Below are positions 1 to 9,458 of a stretch of DNA of 64,000 bases, in pieces. The notes beneath the pieces were generated by a model, which was not told where the DNA came from, made no database searches, and saw only the letters and a list, made by a program, of their open reading frames with translations. The first letter of the stretch is position 1. Each line of letters opens with the position of its first letter. This DNA is from Hymenobacter qilianensis (GTDB taxonomy: Bacteria; Bacteroidota; Bacteroidia; Cytophagales; Hymenobacteraceae), in the NCBI RefSeq assembly GCF_014489555.1, contig NZ_CP060784.1, forward strand, positions 1,054,001-1,118,000, in the 5' to 3' direction. The translations under genes were made by a program, and so were the position numbers.

Positions 1-825
1 AATGCCACGGGTGGCGTCGAGCATCACGATGCACACGTCCGACTCCTCCATGGCCCGAATAGAGCGCAATACGGAATAGAACTCAATGTCTTCGTGTACC
101 TTATTTTTACGGCGCAAACCGGCCGTATCTACCAGAATAAAGTCGTTACCGAAGGCATTGTAGCGGGTCTGAATAGCGTCGCGGGTAGTACCGGCAATAT
201 CGGTCACGATGGTCCGCTCCTCACCGAGCAGCAAGTTGAACAGGCTGGATTTGCCCACGTTGGGCCGCCCCAGAACCGCAATTTTCGGCAGACCAGCATC
301 AGGCTCCTCTTCCCATGGATCGTCGAAGTGGCTTACGATAGCATCGAGCAAATCACCAGTACCGGAGCCGTTTTGGCTGGAAATGGTGAAGATGTCGCCG
401 TCGCCAATGCCCAAGGAATAAAATTCACCTGCCGCGTGCGCCCGAGCGTTGGTATCTGCCTTGTTAGCAACCAGATAGATTGGTTTTTTGCCCTGATAAC
501 GACGCATCACGTTGGCAAACTCCTCATCTAGGCCGTGCAAACCAGCGTCTACATCTACCATGAACAGGATTACGTCGGCCTCGTCAATGGCCAGCTTCAC
601 CTGCTTGCGAATCTCTTCCTCAAATACGTCGTCGGAGCCGTGCACGTAGCCGCCCGTGTCGATAACGGAGTAGTACTTGCCGGTCCAGTCGCCGTAGCCG
701 TAGTGCCGGTCGCGGGTTACGCCGCTTTCGTTGTCCATGATGGCCTTACGCTGGCCAACTAAGCGATTAAAAAGTGTGGATTTGCCCACGTTGGGCCGCC
801 CCACAATAGCGATGGTATTCTTCAT
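1..825 (-). CDS. der: Ribosome-assembly GTPase Der (EngA), 3' end outside window
   Basis: Der is a tandem-domain GTPase that acts in 50S ribosome maturation. The first 275 codons are present, reading leftward from an ATG at 825. The first G domain begins [17 protein letters not shown], with a DTGG G3 motif and NKAD as G4. After an acidic linker the second domain starts with [17 protein letters not shown] and carries DTAG. Two consecutive Walker A motifs in one protein are diagnostic of Der. The frame is open to base 1, so the second G4 motif and the C-terminal KH domain lie outside the window. The truncation is from the window edge. Era follows upstream on the same strand. Confidence 0.97.
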   Translation of the reverse strand, partial: MKNTIAIVGRPNVGKSTLFNRLVGQRKAIMDNESGVTRDRHYGYGDWTGKYYSVIDTGGYVHGSDDVFEEEIRKQVKLAIDEADVILFMVDVDAGLHGLDEEFANVMRRYQGKKPIYLVANKADTNARAHAAGEFYSLGIGDGDIFTISSQNGSGTGDLLDAIVSHFDDPWEEEPDAGLPKIAVLGRPNVGKSSLFNLLLGEERTIVTDIAGTTRDAIQTRYNAFGNDFILVDTAGLRRKNKVHEDIEFYSVLRSIRAMEESDVCIVMLDATRGI

Positions 826-845
826 GATACGATGCCCCAGCCGCC

Positions 846-900
846 AGTCCGACCTACGTCTGGCAGTGCCCGGGGATATTAAGTGAAAGATGGTCGGACT
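846..900. repeat. Inverted repeat between era and der
   Basis: AGTCCGACC at 846-854 pairs perfectly with GGTCGGACT at 892-900 across a 37-base loop. It lies between the era stop and the der start, both on the minus strand. There is no strong T-run, so a terminator is uncertain. It may be an mRNA processing or pausing structure. Confidence 0.5.
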
Positions 901-944
901 TGATTTTAGAGGTGAGCAGTGTGAAACTGCTTCCTCTTACTTAT

Positions 945-1838
945 TTATTGATAGCCAAACCGGCTCAACGCTTTCGGGTCGGTGCGCCAGTTTTCGTTGA
1001 CTTTTACGTGGGTTTCTAGGAACACCTGCTTGCCGAAGAACTTCTCCATTTCTTCCCGCGCCCAGGTGCCTACTTTTTTTAAAGCTTCGCCTTTGTGCCC
1101 AATAATAATTCCCTTCTGACTCGCCCGCTCCACATAAATCGTGGCCCGGATGCGAATAATTTTCTCGTCTTCTTTGAACTCCTCTACACCCACTTCGCAG
1201 CTGTAAGGGACTTCTTTTTTATAGAGCTTGAAGATTTTTTCCCGAATCATCTCGGCGGCAAAAAAGCGCTCCGGCTTATCGGTTAGCTCGTCTTTGGGGT
1301 AATATGGCGGGTGCTCAGGCAAACGCTCCAATACCAGTTCCAGAACACGCTCGGTGCCTAAAGCATTCAATGCTGATATAGCTAATACTTCGGCGGCGTT
1401 GGGCAGCTGCTCGCGCCAGTAGGCAAGTTTGGCTTCCACTTCCACCTGCTCGGCCTGGTCAATCTTATTAACCAACACGATTACCGGCGTTTCGGCCCGG
1501 CGCAGGCGCTCCACTACGGGCTCTTCGTCATGCTTTTCATAGATATCCGTGACGAACAGAATCACGTCGGCATCTTCCAGCGATGAATACACGAAGCTCA
1601 TCATGGCGTTGTGCAGCTCGTATTTGGGCTGAATAATGCCGGGCGTATCGGAGTAGACGAGCTGAAAATCGTCGCCGTTCAGGATGCCCATGATGCGGTG
1701 GCGCGTCGTCTGGGCTTTGCTGGTAATAATGCTGAGCCGCTCGCCCACGAGCACATTCATAAGCGTGGATTTGCCCACATTGGGCTTGCCAATGATGCTT
1801 ACAAAGCCGGCGCGGTGCGGTTTAGGTTCGGGATTCAC
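945..1838 (-). CDS. era: GTPase Era
   Basis: Era binds 16S rRNA near the anti-Shine-Dalgarno region and takes part in 30S assembly. The 297-residue protein has a G1 motif GKPNVGKST near residue 18, DTPG as G3 and NKID as G4. The C-terminal KH domain is marked by IIIGHKGEALKKVGTWARE, the classic Era RNA-binding signature. Length matches the family at about 300 residues. It is followed by der after about 120 bases, and the two may be co-transcribed. A TACCTTTG promoter element lies 25 bases upstream of the start. Confidence 0.98.
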   Translation of the reverse strand: MNPEPKPHRAGFVSIIGKPNVGKSTLMNVLVGERLSIITSKAQTTRHRIMGILNGDDFQLVYSDTPGIIQPKYELHNAMMSFVYSSLEDADVILFVTDIYEKHDEEPVVERLRRAETPVIVLVNKIDQAEQVEVEAKLAYWREQLPNAAEVLAISALNALGTERVLELVLERLPEHPPYYPKDELTDKPERFFAAEMIREKIFKLYKKEVPYSCEVGVEEFKEDEKIIRIRATIYVERASQKGIIIGHKGEALKKVGTWAREEMEKFFGKQVFLETHVKVNENWRTDPKALSRFGYQ

Positions 1839-1863
1839 GAGGATGCTGCTGAAAATGAGGCTG

Positions 1864-1871
1864 CAAAGGTA
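1864..1871 (-). promoter_or_regulatory. Bacteroidota -7 element for era
   Basis: The minus strand reads TACCTTTG, an exact match to the Bacteroidota primary-sigma -7 consensus TAnnTTTG. It lies 25 bases upstream of the era ATG. I do not see a clear -33 TTTG. Confidence 0.6.
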
Positions 1872-1996
1872 CGGCTTTCGTACGAGTGAACCGTGGTGTC
1901 CAATAGGTTAGGTATCAGAATCAGGCTGCCAGACTTTTAGTCCGATTATCTGTTCCTACTTTACGCCTTCCTAGTTAGCGCAAACCATTGGGGTTC

Positions 1997-2004
1997 TACC
2001 TTTG
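1997..2004 (+). promoter_or_regulatory. Bacteroidota -7 element for hemH
   Basis: TACCTTTG matches TAnnTTTG and lies 27 bases before the ATG at 2032. This supports transcription of hemH from its own promoter, back to back with era. Confidence 0.6.
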
Positions 2005-2031
2005 TATTGCGTCCGACGTTCTGTACTGTTT

Positions 2032-3071
2032 ATGCCTGAAAATGCCCCCAGCGCCGTATCGGCGTTTTACTCGTCAATCTTGGTACGCCCGACTCGCCCC
2101 AAACCAGCGATGTACGCCGTTACCTCAACGAATTTCTCACTGATGGCCGCGTAGTAGATATGCCGGCCGCTGTGCGCTACCCCTTGTTTCAGGGGTTGGT
2201 AGTGCCGTTGCGAGCCCCGAAATCGGCCAAAATATACCAGCAGCTCTGGACCGAGCGCGGCTCTCCCCTGCTCTTCCACGGCCTCGATTTGCAGAAACTG
2301 GTGCAAGAGAAGCTGGGCTCACAATACGTGGTGGCCTTCGGGATGCGCTACCAGAACCCCAGCATCGAAAAGGCGCTGGAAGAGCTGCGCGAGGCGGCCG
2401 TCGACCGCATTATTGTGCTGCCGCTGTTTCCGCAGTATGCTTCGGCCAGTACGGGCTCAGTGCAGCAGAAGGTGATGGATATTGTGCGCAAGTGGTGGAT
2501 AGTGCCGAGCATCAGCTTCATCAGCTCCTTCGCCGATGACCCAGGCTTTATCGACACCATTGTGGCCTTAGGCAAGGCTGAAATGGCTAAGCGCGACTAC
2601 GACCATATCGTGTTCAGCTACCACGGAATTCCGGAGCGCCACGTGCTGAAAGGCAGTTTCAACGGCTACTGCCAGCTGGGCAAATGCTGCAATACGTATA
2701 ATAAAAACAACCGCTACTGCTACCGCGCCCAGTGCTTCGCTACCTCGCGCCTAGTGGCAAAAGGCCTAGGATTAAGCCCTGACCAATATACTGTGGCGTT
2801 CCAGAGCCGCCTGCAAAGCCGCCTCCGCGACCCGTGGCTACAGCCCTACACCGATGAGGTTCTGAAACCGCTGCCCGCCAAAGGCTTCAAGAACGTACTG
2901 GCTTTTAGTCCCGCATTCGTGGCCGACTGTCTGGAAACCACTATCGAAGTTGGGGAAGAATTTAAGGAGCTGTTTGAGGAAGCTGGCGGCGAGCATTGGC
3001 AGTTGGTACCGTCCCTGAATACCCACCCGCTTTGGGTAAACGCTGTGACGGAAATGATTCGCCATAATTAA
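2032..3071 (+). CDS. hemH: Ferrochelatase HemH (frame broken by one missing C)
   Basis: Ferrochelatase inserts Fe2+ into protoporphyrin IX in the last step of protoheme synthesis. From the ATG at 2032 the frame breaks at a C5 run at 2045-2049. With a sixth C it reads MPENAPQRRIGVLLVNLGTP, the expected HemH N-terminus, and continues to 3071 as 346 residues. Visible signatures are LVNLGTPDSPQ, the catalytic-His region FSYHGIPERH, and a Cys-rich segment GKCCNTYNKNNRYCYRAQC. The C-terminal VADCLETTIEVGEE and NTHPLWV are also typical. Without the correction only an N-terminally shortened protein from 2160 could be made. I treat it as intact. Confidence 0.93.
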
Positions 3072-3094
3072 CCTACTCTACTGCTTAAAGACCT

Positions 3095-3143
3095 AACCTC
3101 TATGCCCGAATAGCCAGTAATTATTCGGGCATAGAGGTTTTTA
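3095..3143 (+). terminator. Intrinsic terminator after hemH
   Basis: The 18-base arm AACCTCTATGCCCGAATA (3095-3112) is perfectly repeated in inverse at 3122-3139 and ends in a T-run. It closes the hemH transcript ahead of the TauE gene. Confidence 0.85.
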
Positions 3144-3182
3144 GCGCCTTAATCAAGCACCAACAGGACGTTTGCGATACTA

Positions 3183-3992
3183 TTGAGTATGATTGGGTTG
3201 ACGCTAGCTATTTCCTGGGAGCAGATATGGGAAGTGGTGAGCAGTGCCCAGACGTTCTACCTATTTGTGGCTATTGGGTTCGTGGCCCAGCTCCTTGATG
3301 GGCTACTAGGTATGGGCTATGGCGTGGTCACGGCTATCAGCCTGATGTCGTTGAATATGTCGCCGGCGACGGTGAGCGCGAGCATTCATACGGCTGAGAT
3401 GTTTGCCAGTGGCGCTTCCGGCTACAGTCATTACCGGCGGGGCAACGTTAATCGGCGACTGTTCAAGGCGTTGCTGGTGCCGGGAGTGCTGGGGGCCGTA
3501 AGCGGGGCCTTGCTGCTTTCTTATTTTGGTCAGCATTTCTCCGCTTGGGTAAAGCCCACGTTAGCAGCGTATCTATTACTTCTTGGATTGCGCATTTTGC
3601 GACAGGCTTTTCAGCAGCCGGGCCCTTCTCGTCCCGTAAAGCATATTGGCTGGCTGGCCGGCGCGGGGGGCTTTTTAGACTCGTTTGGCGGTGGCGGCTG
3701 GGGCCCCTTGGTTACCAGCACGCTGCTTATGCGAGGGCGCGCTCCCCAATATGTCATTGGCTCCGTCAGCCTCACCGAGTTCTTTGTCACCTTCGCCAGT
3801 GCGCTTACCTTTTTTACTACTCTTGGCTTTTCGCACTGGCAGGTAGTACTGGGGCTGATTGTGGGAGGTATTGCGGCGGCTCCTTTGGCGGCGCGCCTTG
3901 CCGGGAATCTGCCCGTTCGTTGGATGCTCGCGGGTGTGGGCCTGATGGTTATCGTCTGGAGCCTTTGGACTCTTTACAAGGCCTTTGGCTAA
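3183..3992 (+). CDS. TauE/SafE-family membrane permease
   Basis: This 269-residue polytopic protein belongs to the TauE/SafE (UPF0721) family of putative anion or sulfonate exporters. It has about eight hydrophobic segments. The family features GLLGMGYGVVTAISLMSL near residue 40 and FLDSFGGGGWGPLVTSTL near residue 160 form the two inverted-repeat pore signatures. A G6 run at 3665-3670 keeps frame here. The start ATG at 3190 (MIG) is an equally possible alternative. It stands alone after the hemH terminator. No sulfur-metabolism gene adjoins it, so the substrate cannot be named. Confidence 0.88.
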   Translation: MSMIGLTLAISWEQIWEVVSSAQTFYLFVAIGFVAQLLDGLLGMGYGVVTAISLMSLNMSPATVSASIHTAEMFASGASGYSHYRRGNVNRRLFKALLVPGVLGAVSGALLLSYFGQHFSAWVKPTLAAYLLLLGLRILRQAFQQPGPSRPVKHIGWLAGAGGFLDSFGGGGWGPLVTSTLLMRGRAPQYVIGSVSLTEFFVTFASALTFFTTLGFSHWQVVLGLIVGGIAAAPLAARLAGNLPVRWMLAGVGLMVIVWSLWTLYKAFG

Positions 3993-4031
3993 TCAACGCT
4001 TACGCCACCTAAAAAAGCCCCCCAGAGTCAG

Positions 4032-4562
4032 CTAAACAATGTTTCCGTGCTGGTCGCGCTTACGGAAGGCATTTAACTCAGCAGGCCGCCGATTCTGGTA
4101 GAAGCGCTGCTCATCGTAGGAAGGCTGATTGTAAAAAGCCGCAGAGCCGGCTTCAGGCAAAGGCAGCTTCAGGGCCCGTAGCATGGCCTCTTCGTAGTCG
4201 CGGCTAATTTGAATCTCGGAATAAGGCGGGTACTCCATTACCGATTCCATCGTCAGGGCTGGTACAAACACGTTATCACCCTCTTCGTCTAGGGCAGCCA
4301 CGCCAATGGGCAGTAGAATATGGCGCTCGTTTTTGTTTAAGCGCAAATTGCTGCTCAGCTCAATATCGAGGTAGCGCACCTTCAACGCATCTTCCTCAAC
4401 TATTAGCTCTGCTACTTCGCCAAATTTCTGTCCGTCGGCGCCGCGCACGCTCCAGCCGCGCACATCGGGGCTGCTATCTGCTACTTCAAACTCAGTTAAG
4501 TCGCGCAGACGCCGCAGGTGCATACCCTCAGCGGGTGGAATTGGGGCAGAAGTTGTTTCCAT
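4032..4562 (-). CDS. PRC-barrel domain protein
   Basis: This 176-residue soluble protein has a PRC-barrel-like fold around residues 28-85: a VRGWSVRGADGQKFGEVAEL strand pair followed by KVRYLDIELSS. The C-terminal half mentions no catalytic motif and ends in a charged, Arg/Tyr-rich tail. I chose the start METTSAP at 4562, because the 11 residues that extend the frame upstream (MFIYLTFIRLT) look like untranslated sequence. PRC-barrel proteins occur in stress-related and ribosome-maturation (RimM) contexts. The role here is unknown. Confidence 0.75.
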   Translation of the reverse strand: METTSAPIPPAEGMHLRRLRDLTEFEVADSSPDVRGWSVRGADGQKFGEVAELIVEEDALKVRYLDIELSSNLRLNKNERHILLPIGVAALDEEGDNVFVPALTMESVMEYPPYSEIQISRDYEEAMLRALKLPLPEAGSAAFYNQPSYDEQRFYQNRRPAELNAFRKRDQHGNIV

Positions 4563-4638
4563 GGTTAAGCGAATGAAAGTCAGATAGATAAACAACGGTG
4601 ATCCTGGGAAAACCCGTTGGACTACACTGGAAATGAAA

Positions 4639-5298
4639 TCAGGAAGCAGGCTTACTTAATGTGCCAACCACATCGGCGGCCCGCACCAGAAACTCCTGTA
4701 CCGCGGGCACTTCCGCCTCGGTAATCTGATTGGGCAACTCGTCAGCGCGCTGTACCAGTTCTGCAACAGGGCGCGCCAGGGCGGGATAAGCTTTTTGCTG
4801 CATTGCCTGCATTAAAGCAGCCGCTGCCACCAAACCCGGCCGTATACCGGCCTGGGAGGTCTCGCTCAAGCGGCTGGTGGCACTGGTCAGGTCGTTGCGC
4901 TTCTCCGTAATGTTGCTGTCGCGCAAGTCGTTGCGGTCAGTTAAGTCAACGAGGGTAGCTGTGAGCAGTTGGAGGCCACGACGCGCGTAATCGGGAGTAT
5001 CATCCTCATCAGCCGCAAACCGAGCCAGCTCTTCGGCTGATGCCGGCGTTTCTTCAGCGGCCATATCCGTTACGGCTTGCGTGCCGCCATCGGCGGGCGG
5101 AGGCGTAGCGCGCGCTTGTGCCTCGGCCTCAGCATCTGTTGGGGCAACGGCGCCAGTTGCAGGCGGAGCAGTAGCGGTGGGCTCCGAATCGGCGCGCAGC
5201 AGGAAGTAAGCTCCTACGGCCAACGCCGCCAGCACCAGCAACACCAGCAGCCACGGGCTGAACGAGTTCTTTTTGCGTTGAATATTTATCTCAGCCAT
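4639..5298 (-). CDS. Membrane-anchored protein of unknown function
   Basis: The 219-residue protein starts with a short basic cytoplasmic tail (MAEINIQRKK). One transmembrane helix follows at residues 14-34, LLVLLVLAALAVGAYFLLRA. Next comes an Ala/Pro/Thr-rich low-complexity linker (about 38-75) and a helical domain from about 85 to the end. I recognise no catalytic motif. The topology suggests an inner-membrane protein with a periplasmic helical domain. It precedes the PRC-barrel gene by about 75 bases on the same strand, so the two may form an operon. Confidence 0.72.
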   Translation of the reverse strand: MAEINIQRKKNSFSPWLLVLLVLAALAVGAYFLLRADSEPTATAPPATGAVAPTDAEAEAQARATPPPADGGTQAVTDMAAEETPASAEELARFAADEDDTPDYARRGLQLLTATLVDLTDRNDLRDSNITEKRNDLTSATSRLSETSQAGIRPGLVAAAALMQAMQQKAYPALARPVAELVQRADELPNQITEAEVPAVQEFLVRAADVVGTLSKPAS

Positions 5299-5454
5299 AA
5301 GTCAGGTTAAAGCAAGTCTGTGGAAAGCAGTACGGACGGCAGCCAAAATAGGTACTGAATGCAGCTGGCAGCCATATGCAGGGGCGTTAAAGGCACGTAT
5401 TAAAACATTGTAATACATAGCTTTAACGCACCGTTTAGTTATTATTACAGAAGC

Positions 5455-5490
5455 AAAATAGCCCCCAGACTGGCCTGGGGGGCTATTTTA
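5455..5490. terminator. Bidirectional terminator with asymmetric C5/G6 arms
   Basis: AAAATAGCCCCCAG and CTGGGGGGCTATTTT form a stem flanked by A and T runs, 22 bases beyond the cysteine desulfurase stop. The left arm has five C and the right six G. The unequal arms fit the loss of one C seen in many genes of this window. Confidence 0.82.
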
Positions 5491-5511
5491 TTTATATAGA
5501 ACGCGCCACAC

Positions 5512-6663
5512 TTAAGCCGGCACTTTCCGGTACATCTTGGCTAATTGCTCCACGGCAAATTTTACTTCCTCTGCCGTATTGTACTTACTCATGGATAAGC
5601 GGATAGCCCCACGCTTGGGGTCACAGTTTAGCGCGCTTAATACGTGCGAACCCGCGTTGGCGCCGCTCGAACATGCCGATCCTCCCGATACCGACACCCG
5701 ATTAATATCGAGATTGAAGAGCAGCATCTCGTTGATGTCCGAAGGCGGCAGGCTTACATTCAATACCGTATACAGGCTCTGATCGGCGTCGGCGGAGGTG
5801 CCATTGAACTGCACATCCTCAATTTCAGCTCTTAGTGAGGTTATGAATAAGTCTTTCAAGCCCTGAATATGACGCTGGTGGTCCGCCATGTCCCGATAGG
5901 CAATTTCCATAGCCTTGGCCAGACCCACAATGCCATATACGTTCTCCGTGCCAGCCCGTACGTTGCGCTCCTGAGCGCCGCCATGAATAAGCGGCGTAAC
6001 CTGCGTACCGGAACGGGTATAGAGGAAGCCGACTCCTTTCGGGCCGTGAAACTTATGCGCCGAACCGACCAGGAAGTGCGTTTTTAGCTGCTGCACGTCA
6101 TGGCGATAATGGCCCATGGTCTGCACCGTATCCGTATGAAAAACCGCGTCGTGCTGCTGACATAGCTCAGCAATAGCCTCGACGTCGTTGATGTTGCCTA
6201 TCTCATTATTGGCGTGCATCAGACTCACAAAGGAGCGCGGGTGCGCGGCCAAAAGCTCAGCCAGATGCTCCATATCAAACCGGCCGCGCTCATCGTGGCG
6301 CAGGTAGCTCAACTGTATATCACCGCTTTTTTCCAGCGCCTGCAATGTATGCAACACGGCATGGTGCTCTAAGGGCGAAGTAATTGCATGACGCAGCCCC
6401 AGCGTACGAATACTCCCGAAGGCAGCATAATTATCGGCCTCAGTGCCACCCGAGGTGAAGGAAATCTCTGCCGGCGCCGCATTTATCAGATGTGCAATGG
6501 TTTTGCGCGCATTCTCGATAGCTGCCCGCACCTGTCGCCCATGACCATGAATGCTGCTTGGGTTGCCGAAATGGTTTTGCAGAAAGGGCATCATAGCCTC
6601 CAGCACCTCGGGGTCGAGAGACGTGGTAGCGGCATTATCGAAATAAACGGCTTGCTGAGACAT
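5512..6663 (-). CDS. Cysteine desulfurase (NifS/IscS family)
   Basis: This is a PLP enzyme that converts cysteine to alanine and passes persulfide sulfur to Fe-S cluster or thio-modification pathways. The 383-residue protein has YFDNAATT at the N-terminus. TSGGTEADN and HTDTVQTMGH are cofactor-binding regions. The Schiff-base lysine is in SAHKFHGPKGVGFLY, followed by RAGTENV. The catalytic cysteine is in SGGSACSSGAN. The long loop around the cysteine suggests the NifS/IscS group rather than SufS. No iscU lies beside it, so the acceptor is unknown. Confidence 0.93.
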   Translation of the reverse strand: MSQQAVYFDNAATTSLDPEVLEAMMPFLQNHFGNPSSIHGHGRQVRAAIENARKTIAHLINAAPAEISFTSGGTEADNYAAFGSIRTLGLRHAITSPLEHHAVLHTLQALEKSGDIQLSYLRHDERGRFDMEHLAELLAAHPRSFVSLMHANNEIGNINDVEAIAELCQQHDAVFHTDTVQTMGHYRHDVQQLKTHFLVGSAHKFHGPKGVGFLYTRSGTQVTPLIHGGAQERNVRAGTENVYGIVGLAKAMEIAYRDMADHQRHIQGLKDLFITSLRAEIEDVQFNGTSADADQSLYTVLNVSLPPSDINEMLLFNLDINRVSVSGGSACSSGANAGSHVLSALNCDPKRGAIRLSMSKYNTAEEVKFAVEQLAKMYRKVPA

Positions 6664-6691
6664 GAGGGCTAAGAGGTGAGTGCGGAAAGGG

Positions 6692-6752
6692 GAGAAGTGA
6701 GACTCGTCGGAGGCTCATACAAAGCCATAAAGTACAGAGAGTCTCACTTCTC
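6692..6752. repeat. Purine-rich inverted repeat between two minus-strand genes
   Basis: GAGAAGTGAGACTC (6692-6705) is perfectly complementary to GAGTCTCACTTCTC (6739-6752), with a 33-base loop. Further matching AGAGGTGAG-like bases extend both arms. It lies between glmM and the cysteine desulfurase, both on the minus strand. Similar arms recur at 49577-49684. Confidence 0.55.
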
Positions 6753-6776
6753 ACCTCTCCGTACTCATGTCTACTT

Positions 6777-8170
6777 TTATGCTTTCGTTGAGAGAATCTC
6801 TTTGATGTCTCCGATGATCTTGTTGGCCAGATGGTCGGCGGTAGCATTCGACTCAGACTCCGCGTAAATGCGGATAATGGGCTCCGTATTGGATTTACGC
6901 AGATGCACCCACTCTTTATCAAACTCTATCTTGACGCCGTCGATGGTATTGATGGGCTGCTTGGCGTAGCGCTGCTGCACCTGCTCCAGAATCTTGTCGG
7001 TGTTGATGTCGGGCGTCAGCTCGATTTTGTTTTTTGAGATGTGATAATTCGGATAGGACGCCCGCAAGCGCGTCATCGTCAACCCAGATTTCGCCAGGTG
7101 AGTCAAGAATAAAGCAATGCCCACCAACGCGTCGCGGCCGTAGTGCAACTCAGGGAAAATGATACCCCCGTTGCCTTCGCCCCCAATAATGGCGTTGGTT
7201 TGCTTCATCATATTCACCACGTTTACCTCGCCTACGGCAGCGGCGGCATAATTGCCCCCAGGCGCTCCGTCACGTCGCGCAGGGCGCGGGTACTGCTCAG
7301 GTTACTTACGGTGTTACCGCCACCGTTCTGCTTGAGCACATAATCGGCCACGGCTACCAAGGTGTACTCTTCGCCGAACATTTCGCCGTTTTCGCTTACC
7401 AGCGCCAGGCGGTCCACATCGGGGTCAACCACAATACCAAGGTCATAGCTGCCTTTTTCGAGCGCCCGTGCAATATCGCGCAGGTTTTCGGGCAATGGCT
7501 CGGGGTTGTGGGCGAAATCACCGGTAGGCTCACAGTGCAGCTTCTCAATTTTTTCAACACCCAGCGCCTCCAGCAACATAGGCACAGCCAAACCGCCGCT
7601 GGAGTTGACGCAGTCAATTACCACCCGAAAGTTTTTGGCGCGGATAGCCTCTGCGTCTACCAGGGGCAAGGCCAGCACGGCTTTTACGTGCTTTTTAAGA
7701 AAGCTGGAATCAGTGCTGTATTGCCCGAGCTTATTTACCGGCGCAAAATTAAATTGCTCTGCATCGGCTAAGGCTAATACTTGCTGACCATCCTGTTCAG
7801 AAATAAACTCGCCTTTGTCGTTGAGCAGCTTCAGCGCGTTCCACTGCTTAGGGTTGTGGGAGGCAGTCAGAATAATACCGCCACCGGCTTTTTTGGCGGG
7901 TACCGCCAGCTCTACGGTAGGCGTTGTACTCAGGCCTAGATCTATTACGTGAATACCTAAGCCCTGCAAAGTGGCTGCTACCAGCTTGCTCACCATTTCG
8001 CCCGAAATGCGGGCATCGCGGCCAATAATGATGGTGTTGTTCTGCGTAGTGTCCAGTACCCACGTTCCGAAAGCGGCAGCGTATTTTACTACATCGATAG
8101 GCGTAAGCCCGTCTCCTGCTGCGCCTCCGATAGTGCCCCGAATACCCGAAATTGATTTTATTAGTGCCAC
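6777..8170 (-). CDS. glmM: Phosphoglucosamine mutase GlmM (frame broken by one missing G)
   Basis: GlmM converts glucosamine-6-phosphate to glucosamine-1-phosphate on the way to UDP-GlcNAc. The N-terminal part has SISGIRGTIGG, the phosphoserine loop ILTASHNPKQWNALKLL and the metal-binding DPDVDRLA. The C-terminal part has GGEGNGGIIFPE and the phosphate-binding RKSNTEPIIRIYAE. They are split at a C5 run at 7255-7259. One added base joins them as RLGGNYAAAAVGEVNVV, giving 464 residues, the normal size. The start is likely GTG at 8170 (MALIKSISG). A PGM-family hexose phosphate mutase is the alternative, but the SASHNP-type loop and size favour GlmM. Confidence 0.9.
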
Positions 8171-8192
8171 AAGCAATGATTATTTTAAGTCG

Positions 8193-8200
8193 CAAAAGTA
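8193..8200 (-). promoter_or_regulatory. Bacteroidota -7 element for glmM
   Basis: The minus strand reads TACTTTTG, matching TAnnTTTG, 22 bases upstream of the GTG start of glmM. Confidence 0.5.
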
Positions 8201-8331
8201 GACAAACGCGCTGCTTTCTCTATGAAAGTAGTTTTAGGACAACGACAATTTTTAGTCCTTAAATCTTTTTTCAACGTTGATGACCGAGCGTTCTTGCCTG
8301 CGCCATCACTACTCTATGCAGAAAGAGACCG

Positions 8332-8339
8332 TATATTTG
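8332..8339 (+). promoter_or_regulatory. -7 element directly ahead of mazG
   Basis: TATATTTG matches TAnnTTTG and ends five bases before the ATG at 8345. A transcript starting about seven bases downstream would be leaderless or nearly so. This favours the 8345 start over the upstream in-frame ATG at 8222. Confidence 0.55.
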
Positions 8340-8344
8340 ATTTA

Positions 8345-9183
8345 ATGGAAATGTCTTCTCCTTCACGTCGTCCCGAGCAGTTAGCTGCCTTTAGCCGTCT
8401 ACTGGACGTGCTTGAACGGCTACGCGCTGAGTGCCCCTGGGACCGTAAGCAAACCATGCATAGCTTACGGCACCTCACTATTGAAGAAACTTATGAGCTC
8501 TCTGATGCCATCCTGCGCGATGACTTAGCGGATGTGCAAAAGGAACTTGGCGATGTATTTCTGCATTTGGCCTTCTATGCAAAAATCGCCTCCGAAAGTG
8601 GCCGTTTTGATATTGCCGACGTTTTGAATACCCAATGCGAAAAACTAATTTTTCGTCATCCGCACATTTATGGCGACACGCAAGTGGCGGATGAGGAGGA
8701 GGTGAAGCGCAACTGGGAGCAATTAAAGCTGAAAGAAAAAGGAAACACCTCGGTGCTGGGTGGAGTACCCGTATCATTGCCAGCGCTGGTAAAAGCCATG
8801 CGCATCCAGGAAAAAGCACGCGGGGCGGGCTTCGATTGGGAAGAGCCGGCTCAAGTATGGGAGAAGGTACAGGAAGAATTAGGCGAGTTCGGAGCCGAAT
8901 TTGCCCCCAGAACGCTGACTCTATTGATTCGGAGCGTGCGGCGAGCGAGTTTGGCGACTTATTATTTTCGCTTGTAAACTTTGCCCGCTTCGCTGGAATT
9001 AACCCTGAAGAGGCTTTAGAACGTACCAACCGTAAGTTTATTCAGCGTTTTCAATACCTTGAAACAGAAGCCGCCCGCGACGGACACCAACTCACCGATT
9101 TAACCCTGGCAGAGATGGATACGTACTGGGAAAGGGCCAAAAAACTACCTGCGTCAACTACCTCCAAGAGCGGTGGGAAATAG
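8345..9183 (+). CDS. mazG: Nucleoside triphosphate pyrophosphohydrolase MazG (frame broken by one missing C)
   Basis: MazG hydrolyses NTPs/dNTPs to the monophosphates plus pyrophosphate and cleans the nucleotide pool. The first MazG domain has CPWDRKQTMHSL and the metal-binding EETYELSDAI with ELGDVFLHL. The second has LPALVKAMRIQEKARGAGFDW, EELGEFGAE and EFGDLLFSLVNFARFAGI. The frame breaks at a C5 run at 8904-8908, inside the second domain. A sixth C restores FAPQNADSIDSERAASEFGD and gives 279 residues, close to the family norm. The ATG at 8345 (MEMSSPSRR) fits the family and the promoter. Confidence 0.92.
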
Positions 9184-9458
9184 CTTTTTTTTAAGTTGCA
9201 CACCGTTTTAAACCGTTTAAACCCATATTTCATTTGGCGGCGCGCTCGTTTTTATTTAGGTTTGCCAAGCATAGACCTTCTGAGAAACTAGGCCCGCGCA
9301 CGAGCAGACCCATATTTTATCTCCATTATTGGGGGCCAAATATGAGGGTGAGCGGGGCCGCCGTCGTCTTTAGGCTATTCTTTTTTCACCAAATACCCCA
9401 TTCATTTTCTCCTTTACCTCTCAACCTTTCACTACCAACCCCCTAATCCTCCGGCACA

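Noticed and set aside
1..825. Truncated Der as a real deletion
   Set aside because: The open frame runs to the first base of the window, so the cut is by the window edge.
9234..9446. Plus-strand open frame ahead of exbB
   Set aside because: Low-complexity, no domain, and placed in the likely leader of the exbB operon.
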